A DNA stretch of 51,699 nt. It comes from an uncultured Fusobacteriaceae bacterium. GTDB lineage: Bacteria; Fusobacteriota; Fusobacteriia; Fusobacteriales; Fusobacteriaceae. A program made the translations under genes and the position numbers. The notes beneath the pieces were generated by a model that saw only the letters and a list, made by a program, of their open reading frames with translations, searched no databases and was not told the DNA's origin. Within the stretch, counting starts at the first letter, position 1. Each line of letters opens with the position of its first letter. Below, piece after piece: positions 1 through 7,848 of this stretch. Location of the stretch: positions 1 to 51,699 of the forward strand of contig CAMQWJ010000011.1 of NCBI GenBank assembly GCA_947038515.1, in the 5' to 3' direction.

Positions 1-55
1 GTAATGATAAAAGCTAATAATATTGTAAATGGTATCTTATGAAATTTAAAGAGTT
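1..55. repeat. Terminal 55-bp direct repeat (circular overlap)
   Basis: Bases 1-55 are identical to 51645-51699, and an exact third copy lies near 50.9 kb. The next base is g after the first copy and a after the 50.9-kb copy, so the overlap ends exactly where two repeat copies diverge. This is how a de Bruijn assembler cuts a circular contig (k = 55). I infer a circle of 51,644 bp. The alternative is a linear contig that stopped inside a repeat. Confidence 0.85.
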
Positions 56-890
56 GGAAGAGTTAATAGTTGAAGAAGCTTTTTATAAAAAAGAAAAAAG
101 TACAGAATTGAACTATACATTTATAAGTGGACAAACTGGTTCTGGAAAGAGTACTTATATAAAAAACAATATAGAAAAAAATACAATAACAATAACTCCA
201 GACGAATATTTACAAAAGATACCAATAAAATTAGGTAGTATGGAAGAAAAACTTGAATTTATAACTAATATATCAAATAAAATAGAGAAAATAGCATTAG
301 AAAATAAACATAATATCATAGTTGAAAGTACTATTTTCCACCCAGAATATTATTTTAAAGAAATAGAAAATATAAAGAAAAATGGATATGAAGTAAATTT
401 TTTAATGATAGGAACAAATAAAGAGGTATCTAGCTCTCAAATGTTAAATAGAAATGAAGAGCATTATCATGAGGCTTTAGAAAATAATGTTCAACCTAGA
501 ATTGGAAGTTTAGAAATGCACGACCAGTTGTCTTATTTTCTAAAAAATTTAATAAGAGAATTAGAAGAATCTAGTAAATTTGATAGTATAAAAATTATTA
601 GATCAGCAAATGAAAAAGAATTATACAATAGTAATAACAATACTCAAAATACTACTGGAGAGGAAGTCTTTGAAAAAGAATTAAACAGACCTTTAAAAAT
701 ACAGGAAATAGAAAAAATTAAACTTTTAGAAAAAAATATACTGTCCTCAATGGAACAAAGAAACGATCCCAAACTAGAAATGATTAAGAATTTTTTTGAA
801 ATAAATAAAAAAACAAGAAAAATTTCAAGTACAACAAAATTGATTAGAAATATAACTAAAAATAAAAACTTAAAAGGCAATGAAAGATAG
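39..890 (+). CDS. Zeta-toxin family kinase (zeta-1) with extended C-terminus
   Basis: A 283-aa P-loop kinase of the zeta/PezT toxin type; family members phosphorylate UDP-N-acetylhexosamine precursors of peptidoglycan. Walker A GQTGSGKST lies near residues 31-39, followed by a PDEY segment matching the catalytic-acid region and VESTIF, equivalent to EGTLRT in the zeta protein at 13643. The C-terminal third aligns with that protein (both carry RNDPK followed by a basic helix) and ends LKGNER, a diverged form of the shared tail. The first 14 residues are identical to those of the unrelated 157-aa protein at 50942, so the 5' end is a recombinant graft and normal zeta N-terminal sequence may be missing. 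On the circle the start overlaps the stop of the 87-aa gene at 51423 (ATGA), the usual antitoxin-toxin coupling. Confidence 0.8.
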   Translation: MKFKELEELIVEEAFYKKEKSTELNYTFISGQTGSGKSTYIKNNIEKNTITITPDEYLQKIPIKLGSMEEKLEFITNISNKIEKIALENKHNIIVESTIFHPEYYFKEIENIKKNGYEVNFLMIGTNKEVSSSQMLNRNEEHYHEALENNVQPRIGSLEMHDQLSYFLKNLIRELEESSKFDSIKIIRSANEKELYNSNNNTQNTTGEEVFEKELNRPLKIQEIEKIKLLEKNILSSMEQRNDPKLEMIKNFFEINKKTRKISSTTKLIRNITKNKNLKGNER

Positions 891-961
891 ATAAAAAAAT
901 CAATTGTCAAAACTTATAAAAATATATATAATAGGTTATACAAATTAAATAAGTAGATCGT

Positions 962-997
962 GCTTGGTAATCCTACGGGGTCCAAGCCCTTTTTTTA
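962..997 (+). terminator. Rho-independent terminator after zeta-1
   Basis: GCTTGG (962-967) pairs with CCAAGC (982-987) and an eight-T run follows. It sits 70 bp beyond the zeta-1 stop codon. Confidence 0.7.
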
Positions 998-1299
998 TTA
1001 TAACTAGTTTTATATCATTAAAAGCTTTCAGAGAGCTCTTACAGACCATCTATTTTAATTCACATTTCTTTTTTTTATGTTCAAAAAAGGTCGATAAGAA
1101 CTTTTAAGCTATATTGTAATATAAATATAAATCTTTTTTACTGTAAGTTGCTAGGATAGATACCTTTGAAGCAACTTAAAAACATTTCTTTGATACTATT
1201 TTCGGCATTTCTGAATAAAAGTATTGTAAAAAAGTTGTTTTTGATATAAACTATATCTATTAATTAAGATTAAATAAAGAATAATATATATTAAGTGAG

Positions 1300-1397
1300 C
1301 AAAAGTTGTTTTTTCATGAGTAAAAGTTGTAAAGGAGTGAAGTAAAGTTGCTTTTCAATGAGCAAAAGTTGTTTCTTTATGAGTAAAAGTTGTTTTT
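1300..1397 (+). repeat. Iteron array of origin 1 (oriV1)
   Basis: Five copies of a (c/t)AAAAGTTG core start at 1300, 1321, 1342, 1363 and 1384, an exact 21-bp period that keeps all copies on one face of the helix; the third copy has lost one A. Looser copies lie near 1227 and 1503. The array sits just upstream of a Rep_3 gene, the standard arrangement for an iteron-controlled theta origin where Rep binds to start and limit replication. The rest of the gene-free stretch 911-1543 holds the terminator at 962, a small inverted repeat around 1022-1040 and AT-rich DNA suitable for unwinding. Confidence 0.85.
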
Positions 1398-1543
1398 AAC
1401 CTCATTTTGGCTTTAGTTTGCAAAGGATAAATGAAAGGAAAACTATAAAACTATTAAAACTAAGAATACAAACAGGTAAGGTTATTTTTTAGTTTATGTT
1501 TAAAAGTTGCTTTTATATTTGCTTTATAAAAAGGAGAATAATT

Positions 1544-3082
1544 ATGGAAGAAAAAAAAATCCTTAATCAACATTCAGCATTAATCACCCATAATATAAAA
1601 AAAGGTAAATATTATAAATTAAATGTAGAAAAAAGTATTTTCACACTATTATTAAGAACTCAACAAGATCTTAAACACAAATTTAAAGAGCTCTATAATC
1701 AAGAAACTAAAGATATTATTAAAAAAAATATTTCACAAAATTTTTTAGATAATATTTTTACAGGAAAAGAATTAGAGATAGAAAATAATGAAGTGAACAA
1801 TGAACAATTAATAAAAAAAATAGAAGAAATCAACATAAAAAAAATAGAAAGAATTGATAAAATAACTCCAGATTTATTAGAAAGAGAAAAATTAAAAAAA
1901 GAAATAGCAAAAACTAAAGATTTAACATTAACAAATATTAACAAGATGTTTTTTGAAATAAAAGATTTCTGTAAAGAAGAAGCAATAAAAGAACAATTAG
2001 ACACTAAAATAATAAATTTCACCACTCTAGCTAACGCAATAAATTGTCATAGTACTTCATTAAAAAAAGATATGATAGCTGGAATGGATACGGTACTAGA
2101 ATATAACTATATTAATAAAAAAAAATTAAATGTAGATGTAGTAACTAGTTTACTTGCTTCAGTTAAATTTACTCAATCAAAGCAAACAACATGGTTAGAG
2201 TATCAAATACCTAAAGAGATATTAGAACTATTACTAATGCCAGATGTTTACGTACCTTTAGAGGGAGTAGTAGTAGGAAAGCTTAGTGGTACTTATACTA
2301 TAAGAATGTATTCATTATTAAAAGATCATTTAAAAAGGGGTGAAATAGAATTAACTAAAGAAGAAATATTTAATTTTTTCTCTTTACCTACTTCATATTC
2401 AAATAAAACAAATTTTCTTTTAAAATTCCTAAAGCCAACTTTAGAAGAAGTAGAAAATGCTTCTGGAATAAGAACAGAATATGAATTTATACCTGCACAT
2501 AATTATCAATCAATAAAGTTTTTTCCTAAAAAAATTAAAAATTTTATAAATAATACAATTCCAGTAATAGAAAAAAATGATAATATAATATTAATAGAAA
2601 GTGATGAAATCCAAAAATATACATTAAGAGCAAAACAAAACTTTTATGTCAATAAGACTTGGAATAAAAATGTAGAAAACAAATTAAAAAAAATTCATTT
2701 AGAAAATGGAGAAGAAGTTTTAATATATATATTAAAGGCTTTATATACTGATTTAAAAACTGATATAAAAGTATCTTTAACCAAATATATAGAAGGGATT
2801 TTAAAAAAATATTATTCAAATAATATAGAAATAGAAAAGAAAAAAAGTATAATCGAATATGGGAAAGAACAAAAAAAAGATATAGATTCTCTTATTAATT
2901 CTATTACACAAGATAATTTGAAAATAGAACAAGGAAAAACTATTGTTAATTTTAAAGTCTATAATGAAAAAATTAAAGAATTAATTTCTAATGGATTAAC
3001 TAAAAAAGCAGCAGAAAAATTTTTAAGTATAAGATATATTGTAGAGGAGGACGAAGTTGAAAAAGATAGTAATTGCAAATAA
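1544..3082 (+). CDS. Replication initiator, Rep_3 (RepB/RepA) family
   Basis: A 512-aa initiator that would bind the 21-bp iterons upstream and open the origin. The ATG at 1544 is chosen because AAGGAG lies seven bases before it; an upstream in-frame start at 1496 has no such site. The segment around residues 225-350 (LEYQIPKEIL, then YTIRMYSLLKDHL, then FLKPTLEEVENASG) has the winged-helix pattern of Rep_3 proteins. The N-terminal ~160 residues and the C-terminal ~120 are Lys/Glu-rich and longer than in small Rep_3 proteins. The 3' end overlaps parA by 26 bases, indicating one rep-par transcript. Confidence 0.85.
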   Translation: MEEKKILNQHSALITHNIKKGKYYKLNVEKSIFTLLLRTQQDLKHKFKELYNQETKDIIKKNISQNFLDNIFTGKELEIENNEVNNEQLIKKIEEINIKKIERIDKITPDLLEREKLKKEIAKTKDLTLTNINKMFFEIKDFCKEEAIKEQLDTKIINFTTLANAINCHSTSLKKDMIAGMDTVLEYNYINKKKLNVDVVTSLLASVKFTQSKQTTWLEYQIPKEILELLLMPDVYVPLEGVVVGKLSGTYTIRMYSLLKDHLKRGEIELTKEEIFNFFSLPTSYSNKTNFLLKFLKPTLEEVENASGIRTEYEFIPAHNYQSIKFFPKKIKNFINNTIPVIEKNDNIILIESDEIQKYTLRAKQNFYVNKTWNKNVENKLKKIHLENGEEVLIYILKALYTDLKTDIKVSLTKYIEGILKKYYSNNIEIEKKKSIIEYGKEQKKDIDSLINSITQDNLKIEQGKTIVNFKVYNEKIKELISNGLTKKAAEKFLSIRYIVEEDEVEKDSNCK

Positions 3083-3824
3083 TAAAGGTGGAGTAGCAAA
3101 AACTACTTCAGTTATGAATTTAATAGGATATTTTTCTAAAAAAAAGTATAAAGTATTAGCTATTGATCTAGATCCACAGGGAAACTTAACAGATTCTTTT
3201 GGGATAGATTTACAAAAATTATCAGATACAGTTTATGATGCCTTAAAAGAAAAAAATGTAAAGCCATACTTAATTGAAGTAAATTCTCAAATAGATTTAC
3301 TACCAAGTAACTTAGATTTAGAAAGAGCAAATTTAGATTTTGTCTCTACTTTAGGTAGAGAATCTTTGTTAAAAAAAGCATTAGCAAAAGTAGAAAATGA
3401 ATATGATATCTGTATAATTGATACTTCTCCTAGTTTATCGACATTAACATTAAATGCTTTAACTTGTGCAGATTTAGTTTATATTCCTCTTAGAAGTGGT
3501 TATTTTGAAATGAGAGGTGCTTCTGTTTTACTAGAGGTGATAGAGGCTATAAAAGAAGATCTTAATCCTAAATTGAAGATAGGAGGGGTATTCTTAACAC
3601 AATATAACGGAAGAGTAAATATGACTTCTGAAATAATGGAACAGTTGGAAAGTTATTTTGGAGAAACATTAATGAAAACTAAAATAAGAAATAATATATC
3701 TCTTGTAGAAGCTCCAGCATTAATGAAAAATATTTTTGAATATAAACCTAATTCCAATGGTGCAAAAGATTATGAAGAATTAGCAAAAGAAATAATAAAA
3801 AGAGAAGAAATAATAAAAAGTTGA
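3057..3824 (+). CDS. parA: ParA-family partition ATPase (1)
   Basis: A 255-aa Walker-type ParA/Soj ATPase that positions plasmid copies before division. The deviant Walker A is NNKGGVAKTT near residues 8-17, Walker A' is DLDPQGNLTDS, and Walker B is CIIDTSPS. There is no N-terminal DNA-binding domain, so it is the short (type Ib-like) form. The start is TTG at 3057, supported by GGAGG six bases before it inside the end of rep. The gene is followed by a palindrome at 3824 and a ParB-like gene, completing a partition cassette. Confidence 0.9.
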   Translation: MKKIVIANNKGGVAKTTSVMNLIGYFSKKKYKVLAIDLDPQGNLTDSFGIDLQKLSDTVYDALKEKNVKPYLIEVNSQIDLLPSNLDLERANLDFVSTLGRESLLKKALAKVENEYDICIIDTSPSLSTLTLNALTCADLVYIPLRSGYFEMRGASVLLEVIEAIKEDLNPKLKIGGVFLTQYNGRVNMTSEIMEQLESYFGETLMKTKIRNNISLVEAPALMKNIFEYKPNSNGAKDYEELAKEIIKREEIIKS

Positions 3825-3844
3825 AAGTGACAACTTGTCACTTT
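3824..3844. promoter_or_regulatory. Palindromic operator / candidate parS (site 1)
   Basis: A perfect inverted repeat with half-site AAAGTGACAA around one central C, placed between parA and the ParB-like gene. The same half-sites form a longer palindrome at 7790-7822 between the second parA and parB-like genes, and one intact half-site lies at 7012-7021. The recurrence marks it as the binding site of one of the plasmid's DNA-binding partition proteins. Confidence 0.75.
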
Positions 3845-3862
3845 TGAAAATAGGAGGGTAGA

Positions 3863-4456
3863 ATGCCAAAATTTTTAGACAAACGAGAACCTTTTGAGAA
3901 AAAAATAGTAAAAGAGGAATATAAACCATTAATGGACTATTCAATTTTAAAAGTGGAACTAGAAGAAGAAAAAAAATTAATTGAGTGTGAAAAAATATTG
4001 TCTTTCCACACAGAGAAAACAACAGAGCATCTAGTTTCTATTTCAGAAACACTAGTAAATGCTCAAAAAGTACTTTCTAATCATTCTGGTGGAACATTTA
4101 AAAAGTGGTTTGAAGGATTAGGATTGAAAAAAGATTTTGTTTATACTTGTATAAAAAAGCATGAATTATATCTTCGATATAAGAAAGAAAATATAATGAA
4201 TTTACCAGAAAGAGTAATAAGAGAAATAACAAAAAAAGAACAAGAGTATAACGAACTGAATATTCTTGAGATAATAGATTCAGAGAAGCCTACTCAAAAA
4301 TTAAAAGAAATAAAAAAAGAGTTGTCGGACTGTACGACAACTGAAGACATTAAAAAAACTAAAGAAGAAAAAACAGAAAAAATAGATTTAGAAATTAGTA
4401 AGCTAGAAGAAAAAATAAAAAAATTATTGGAAGAAAAAGAAAAATTGAAAAAATAG
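3863..4456 (+). CDS. ParB-like / DUF3102-like DNA-binding protein (1)
   Basis: A 197-aa protein just downstream of parA and the palindrome, with AGGAGG before its ATG. Residues ~55-105 (SISETLVNAQKVLSN, then FKKWFEGLGL, then FVYTCIKKHELY) look like the DUF3102-type helix-turn-helix that replaces classical ParB on many Gram-positive and fusobacterial plasmids. The last 50 residues form a Lys/Glu coiled coil. By position it is the centromere-binding partner of the parA at 3057. A short inverted repeat (GTTGTCG / CGACAAC, 4321-4341) inside the gene echoes the operator core and may be chance. Confidence 0.65.
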   Translation: MPKFLDKREPFEKKIVKEEYKPLMDYSILKVELEEEKKLIECEKILSFHTEKTTEHLVSISETLVNAQKVLSNHSGGTFKKWFEGLGLKKDFVYTCIKKHELYLRYKKENIMNLPERVIREITKKEQEYNELNILEIIDSEKPTQKLKEIKKELSDCTTTEDIKKTKEEKTEKIDLEISKLEEKIKKLLEEKEKLKK

Positions 4457-4553
4457 CAGATATAAAATTTGTAGTTATTAATAAAAATTTTATTTAATTA
4501 AAAGATACAGCATAATTAAACCTAAGTATAGAAAGAACTAGGAGTGTTAATTA

Positions 4554-4715
4554 ATGGAAAAATTGGACTCGAAAAAAATAATAAGTAAAATTAAGATAAC
4601 AATGAGTATAGAAGGTTTCTCAATGGAAAAAAAACAGCTTGAAATTTTGAGGAATATAATTGAACAAAAGAGTGATTCTCAATTTATAATTGAAGAACGA
4701 AAAAAATGTTGTTAA
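4554..4715 (+). CDS. Orphan VbhA-like Fic antitoxin (53 aa)
   Basis: A small gene with an AGGAG site nine bases before its ATG. Around residue 16 it carries TMSIEGF, which fits the inhibitory motif (S/T)xxxE(G/N) of class I Fic antitoxins, and the helices around it follow the order of VbhA from Bartonella. In that family the Glu blocks the ATP site of a separate Fic toxin. No class I fic gene follows; instead 4716-4826 reads on in the same frame through several stop codons, which may be the ruin of a longer protein. It could protect against a Fic toxin made elsewhere or arriving by conjugation. Family assignment rests on one motif plus length. Confidence 0.55.
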   Translation: MEKLDSKKIISKIKITMSIEGFSMEKKQLEILRNIIEQKSDSQFIIEERKKCC

Positions 4716-4832
4716 ATAGAAGCCAAATGAATAGCTGAAAAATTGGTAGAAGAAAAATATTAGCCAGAATATACTTTGTTAGAGCATTAGAAAGAAGAGA
4801 AAAGATCTTTAATCTGAAAGGAGTGGTTTAAG

Positions 4833-5075
4833 ATGAAATATAATTATAGGAGATTAGTGGATTTTTTAGAATCTCAAAAAAATGGAGAAATAAAAATAGA
4901 GTATAAAAAATTAGAAGAATTACTTGAAAAAGAACTTCCAAACTCGGCATTTAAGCATAGAGCATATTTTTCAAATGATAAAAGTCATCCAATTTCAAAA
5001 GTATGGTTAGAATCAAATTGGGAACAAATAGAACTAGTATTAGGAGAGTATTTAATTCTAAAAAGAATTAAATAA
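4833..5075 (+). CDS. DUF7662-like small protein
   Basis: An 80-aa protein with GGAG before its ATG. The pattern YRRLVDFLESQ, then EELLEKELPNSAFKHRAYFSND, then a Trp-rich SKVWLESNW matches the small DUF7662 family often found beside mobile and restriction-linked genes. Its role is unknown. It is followed 16 bp later by the TPR protein gene and probably shares its transcript. Confidence 0.5.
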   Translation: MKYNYRRLVDFLESQKNGEIKIEYKKLEELLEKELPNSAFKHRAYFSNDKSHPISKVWLESNWEQIELVLGEYLILKRIK

Positions 5076-5091
5076 TGTTTAAAGGAGTTAT

Positions 5092-6240
5092 ATGATGAAG
5101 AAAAAGGTGTTCACTTTATTTTTTATGATTGTTATTATTTGTTTTAAAAGTTTTGGAGATATTGAAAAAATAGAAAAAACTGATATTAATAATGGAACAA
5201 ATATCACAAGAGAAAAGCCTATAAAAGAAGAGGTATTATTAGAAAAAAAAATTGTAAATAACTATAATTATAATGAAGAAATATATATAAAAGCATTAGA
5301 AATAAATGAACAGAGTATAAATAATGTAGAAAGAATAATAAATATATTTATAGGATTTTGTTCACTTATAGGAATAGGTTTTACTATTAAATGGTTTGTA
5401 GATTTTAAAAAAATAGATAAAATATCAGAAAGAATGAATGAAGAATTAAAAAAAATAAAAGAAAAAACAGATGAAGAATTAAGAATTCTAAAAGAAAAAA
5501 TAAAGAAAGATAGAGAAGAGTTAGAAAAACTTATAGAAATAGAAAAGTATAATAAAGAATTACAGAGACTTAAACAAGAAACAGAAGTAGATGGACAACT
5601 TATTATGGCATTGGAAGAAAGAGAAAAAAAAATAGATATAGAAATAGAAAAAGAAATAGAAAAAGAAATAGAAGGGAAAAATATAAATAGTACAAACAAG
5701 GCTAAAAAGAAAGATTTACTTTATTTAAAAATAGATACTTTGAAAAAAGAAGGGAAAACAGGCCATAAAAAAATAATTGAAGAATATGAAAAAATATTAG
5801 AAGTATGTATTAGTCAACAAGATAAAAGTGAGATATATATGAAAATTGGTAATCAATGTTGCTATAAGAAGAAGTATGTTGAGGCAATTTCAAAATATGA
5901 GATTGCAAGAGAATTAAATCCAGAAAATAAAACAGCAGTTTATAATATAGGTTTGTGTTATCTTAAGAAAGGTCAAATTGAAAAGAATATAGAATATTTA
6001 GATGTAGCTATTGAAAAATTAGAAGAATCAATAAAAAAAGGATTTGAAAATGCTAATGTATACAAATTAAAAACACTTATAACAAAATATGAAATAACTA
6101 AAAATAGTGAATTATTATTGGAAATAAGAAGATTAAGTGACTATAATAAAATGGAAAATATCAGAATAAAAATGGAATACAAAAAAAGACTGGAGGATTT
6201 TAATAAAAAATGTGAGATAAGAAAAAGAGATTCAAAATAG
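5092..6240 (+). CDS. Membrane-anchored coiled-coil/TPR protein
   Basis: A 382-aa protein with AAAGGAG before the start. A signal peptide covers residues ~1-22, one transmembrane helix lies near residues 84-104 (IINIFIGFCSLIGIGFT), residues ~110-210 form a long Lys/Glu coiled coil, and TPR-like repeats follow (EIYMKIGNQCCYKKKYVEAI, then AVYNIGLCYLKKGQI). The TPR region would face a partner protein, but which one is unknown. A terminator follows at 6295. I do not recognise a specific family. Confidence 0.6.
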   Translation: MMKKKVFTLFFMIVIICFKSFGDIEKIEKTDINNGTNITREKPIKEEVLLEKKIVNNYNYNEEIYIKALEINEQSINNVERIINIFIGFCSLIGIGFTIKWFVDFKKIDKISERMNEELKKIKEKTDEELRILKEKIKKDREELEKLIEIEKYNKELQRLKQETEVDGQLIMALEEREKKIDIEIEKEIEKEIEGKNINSTNKAKKKDLLYLKIDTLKKEGKTGHKKIIEEYEKILEVCISQQDKSEIYMKIGNQCCYKKKYVEAISKYEIARELNPENKTAVYNIGLCYLKKGQIEKNIEYLDVAIEKLEESIKKGFENANVYKLKTLITKYEITKNSELLLEIRRLSDYNKMENIRIKMEYKKRLEDFNKKCEIRKRDSK

Positions 6241-6294
6241 GTTCATCTTCACAATGCTAGGAAAAAAAGAATTAGGAAAAATATGAAAAACTTG

Positions 6295-6330
6295 AAAAAA
6301 GGTTGTTAGCTTAGCTAAAGCCTTTTTTTT
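6295..6330 (+). terminator. Terminator after the TPR gene
   Basis: AAAAAAGG pairs with CCTTTTTT around an inner TTAGC/GCTAA stem, and the T run extends to 6330. Confidence 0.75.
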
Positions 6331-6365
6331 ATTTTAAAAAATATAAATCATTTAAATGATTAGGC

Positions 6366-6394
6366 TTGACAAAATAAAAATAATGAAGTATTAT
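6366..6394 (+). promoter_or_regulatory. Sigma-70-type promoter of the second par operon
   Basis: TTGACA (6366-6371), a 17-bp spacer, then TATTAT (6389-6394); an overlapping TATAAT lies at 6392. It is the strongest promoter match in this region and points into the structured leader and the parA-2 genes. Confidence 0.7.
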
Positions 6395-6411
6395 AATGAT
6401 AGAAATAAATA

Positions 6412-6477
6412 AAAGAGGACAATATGATATTGCCCCCTAATCTGGTAAATTAGATTATATCATAATGTCCTTCTAAA
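6412..6477 (+). ncRNA. Structured leader RNA upstream of parA-2
   Basis: A long stem with one internal mismatch: GGACA and TATGATAT on the left pair with ATATCATA and TGTCC on the right. It encloses a small TAATCT/AGATTA hairpin and a CCCCC run. It starts about 15 bases after the promoter and has no T tract, so it is better read as a structured 5' leader or small RNA than as a terminator. Function unknown. Confidence 0.5.
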
Positions 6478-6501
6478 AACAATATAAACGGAGGAATAAA
6501 A

Positions 6502-6624
6502 ATGAAAATGACTAAAAAAGAAAATGGATATGAAGTAACATTATCAATTAAAGGTGTAAAAGTTAATTTTTTTGCAAATAGTGAAAAAGAAGCTTTTGAG
6601 CTAGTAAATAAAATTATGAATTAA
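6502..6624 (+). CDS. Small 40-aa protein before parA-2
   Basis: ATG at 6502 with GGAGG seven bases before it. The protein starts MKMTKKENGYEV and has an alternating strand-helix pattern (YEVTLSIKGVKVNFFA, then EKEAFELVNKIM), suggesting a tiny beta-beta-alpha fold. It lies between the structured leader and parA-2, 20 bp before the latter, in the same operon. I do not recognise it. Confidence 0.55.
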   Translation: MKMTKKENGYEVTLSIKGVKVNFFANSEKEAFELVNKIMN

Positions 6625-6644
6625 TATTAAAAGGATGTGAATAT

Positions 6645-7796
6645 ATGGAAAAAAAATTATCTTTTGCTTATCAAAAAGATGGAAGATTGAGTAGTTGTAA
6701 GCTTATTGTTCAAAAAGATTACGTTGAATTTTTAGAAGTTACAAAAGAAGAACCAGAAATCAAATTTACTTATTCAGAAAAGAAAATAACTATAGAAAAA
6801 GGGACAACAGAAAAAGAGAACACAGAAAAAGAAAATGGTAAAATTATAAAACTTATTAAAAATCATAAAATTCTTTATGAGAAAGTAGGAAAATATTTTT
6901 CAACGAAGTTGTCTTTTCCACTTCCTATATTATCAGAAATGGGGATAACAGAGGAAGAGAAAACAGTTACAATAAAAAAAGGAAAGAAGCAAATAATTAT
7001 AGAAAAATCTAAAAGTGACAAGTTGTCGTTTGTAAAAAAGGAGGAAACTCACATGGAAGGTAAAATAATTACTATAAAAGTAAATAAGGGTGGTGTAGGT
7101 AAAACATTTGTTTCACTACAACTAGGAGCTTATTTAAGCTTATTAGGAAAAAAAGTATTGTTACTTACAAGTGACTCCCAAAATAATATATTAGATTATA
7201 GCTTTGGAAGAAAAAAAATTACATTTGATACAGGTTTAAAAGAATTTGTAGCTGGAAGAGAAGGTGAAATAATAAAATTAAGAGAAAATCTTAATTTTAT
7301 TCCATTAGAGAGTTCTACTTTTGGAAGTCAATTTTTAATGAAATTACCTAATTTTCTAGAAAAAATGAGGTTAGAGTATGATTTTATTTTAATAGATAGT
7401 ATACCAACAATGAAAATTGATTCTACATTTGTAAAATGTTCAGATAAAATTATAATTCCTGTTTTTTGTGATGAAGTGACAGTAAATGGAGCTATAAACG
7501 TTATAAAAGAAGCAGGAGTCAGTAAAGTTTTGGCAGTTGTAATAAATAAGTATAGTAATAAGAAAATACAAAATTTATTATTGAAACAAATAAAAGATTC
7601 TATTGAAGGAACAGATATTATATTTCCAGAACCGATAAAATCAATATCAGATATTGAAGAATTACTATATAAAGGCAAAACTATATGGGAAAGTAATAGT
7701 AAAAATATAGAGGGAGTAAAAAACTCTATTAAAGTTATAGGAGATAAACTACTAGAAAAAGAAGAAACTAAAAATGAGTTTAATTTTGATTTCTAA
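6645..7796 (+). CDS. parA: ParA-family ATPase (2) with an AbrB-like N-terminal region
   Basis: A 383-aa protein. Residues ~1-135 resemble two swapped-hairpin AbrB/SpoVT-type DNA-binding units; the second reads GKYFSTKLSFPLPILSEMGI followed by a basic beta strand. From residue ~137 it is a ParA ATPase with KVNKGGVGKTF (Walker A) and FILIDSIPT (Walker B). A GGAGG site with ATG at 7053 sits at the domain boundary, so a ~247-aa ParA alone could also be made. The half-site AAAGTGACAA at 7012-7021 lies just before that internal start. I infer an autoregulatory partition ATPase that combines repressor and motor. The AbrB-like assignment is by pattern only. Confidence 0.75.
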   Translation: MEKKLSFAYQKDGRLSSCKLIVQKDYVEFLEVTKEEPEIKFTYSEKKITIEKGTTEKENTEKENGKIIKLIKNHKILYEKVGKYFSTKLSFPLPILSEMGITEEEKTVTIKKGKKQIIIEKSKSDKLSFVKKEETHMEGKIITIKVNKGGVGKTFVSLQLGAYLSLLGKKVLLLTSDSQNNILDYSFGRKKITFDTGLKEFVAGREGEIIKLRENLNFIPLESSTFGSQFLMKLPNFLEKMRLEYDFILIDSIPTMKIDSTFVKCSDKIIIPVFCDEVTVNGAINVIKEAGVSKVLAVVINKYSNKKIQNLLLKQIKDSIEGTDIIFPEPIKSISDIEELLYKGKTIWESNSKNIEGVKNSIKVIGDKLLEKEETKNEFNFDF

Positions 7797-7822
7797 AAGT
7801 GACAACTTGTCACTTTTAGAAA
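7790..7822. promoter_or_regulatory. Palindromic operator / candidate parS (site 2)
   Basis: A 33-bp perfect inverted repeat around a central C, containing the same AAAGTGACAA half-sites as 3824-3844 and extended by five bases on each side. It overlaps the parA-2 stop codon and lies ahead of the second ParB-like gene. Confidence 0.8.
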
Positions 7823-7848
7823 AACAGAATTAAAAAGGAGAAAAATGA

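Noticed and set aside
1-55. Terminal direct repeats of a phage or linear element
   Set aside because: No phage structural genes; the overlap ends exactly at a repeat branch point, which fits a circular assembly.
4321-4341. GTTGTCG/CGACAAC inverted repeat as a further operator
   Set aside because: Only the core resembles the AAAGTGACAA site, and it lies inside a coding region; may be chance.
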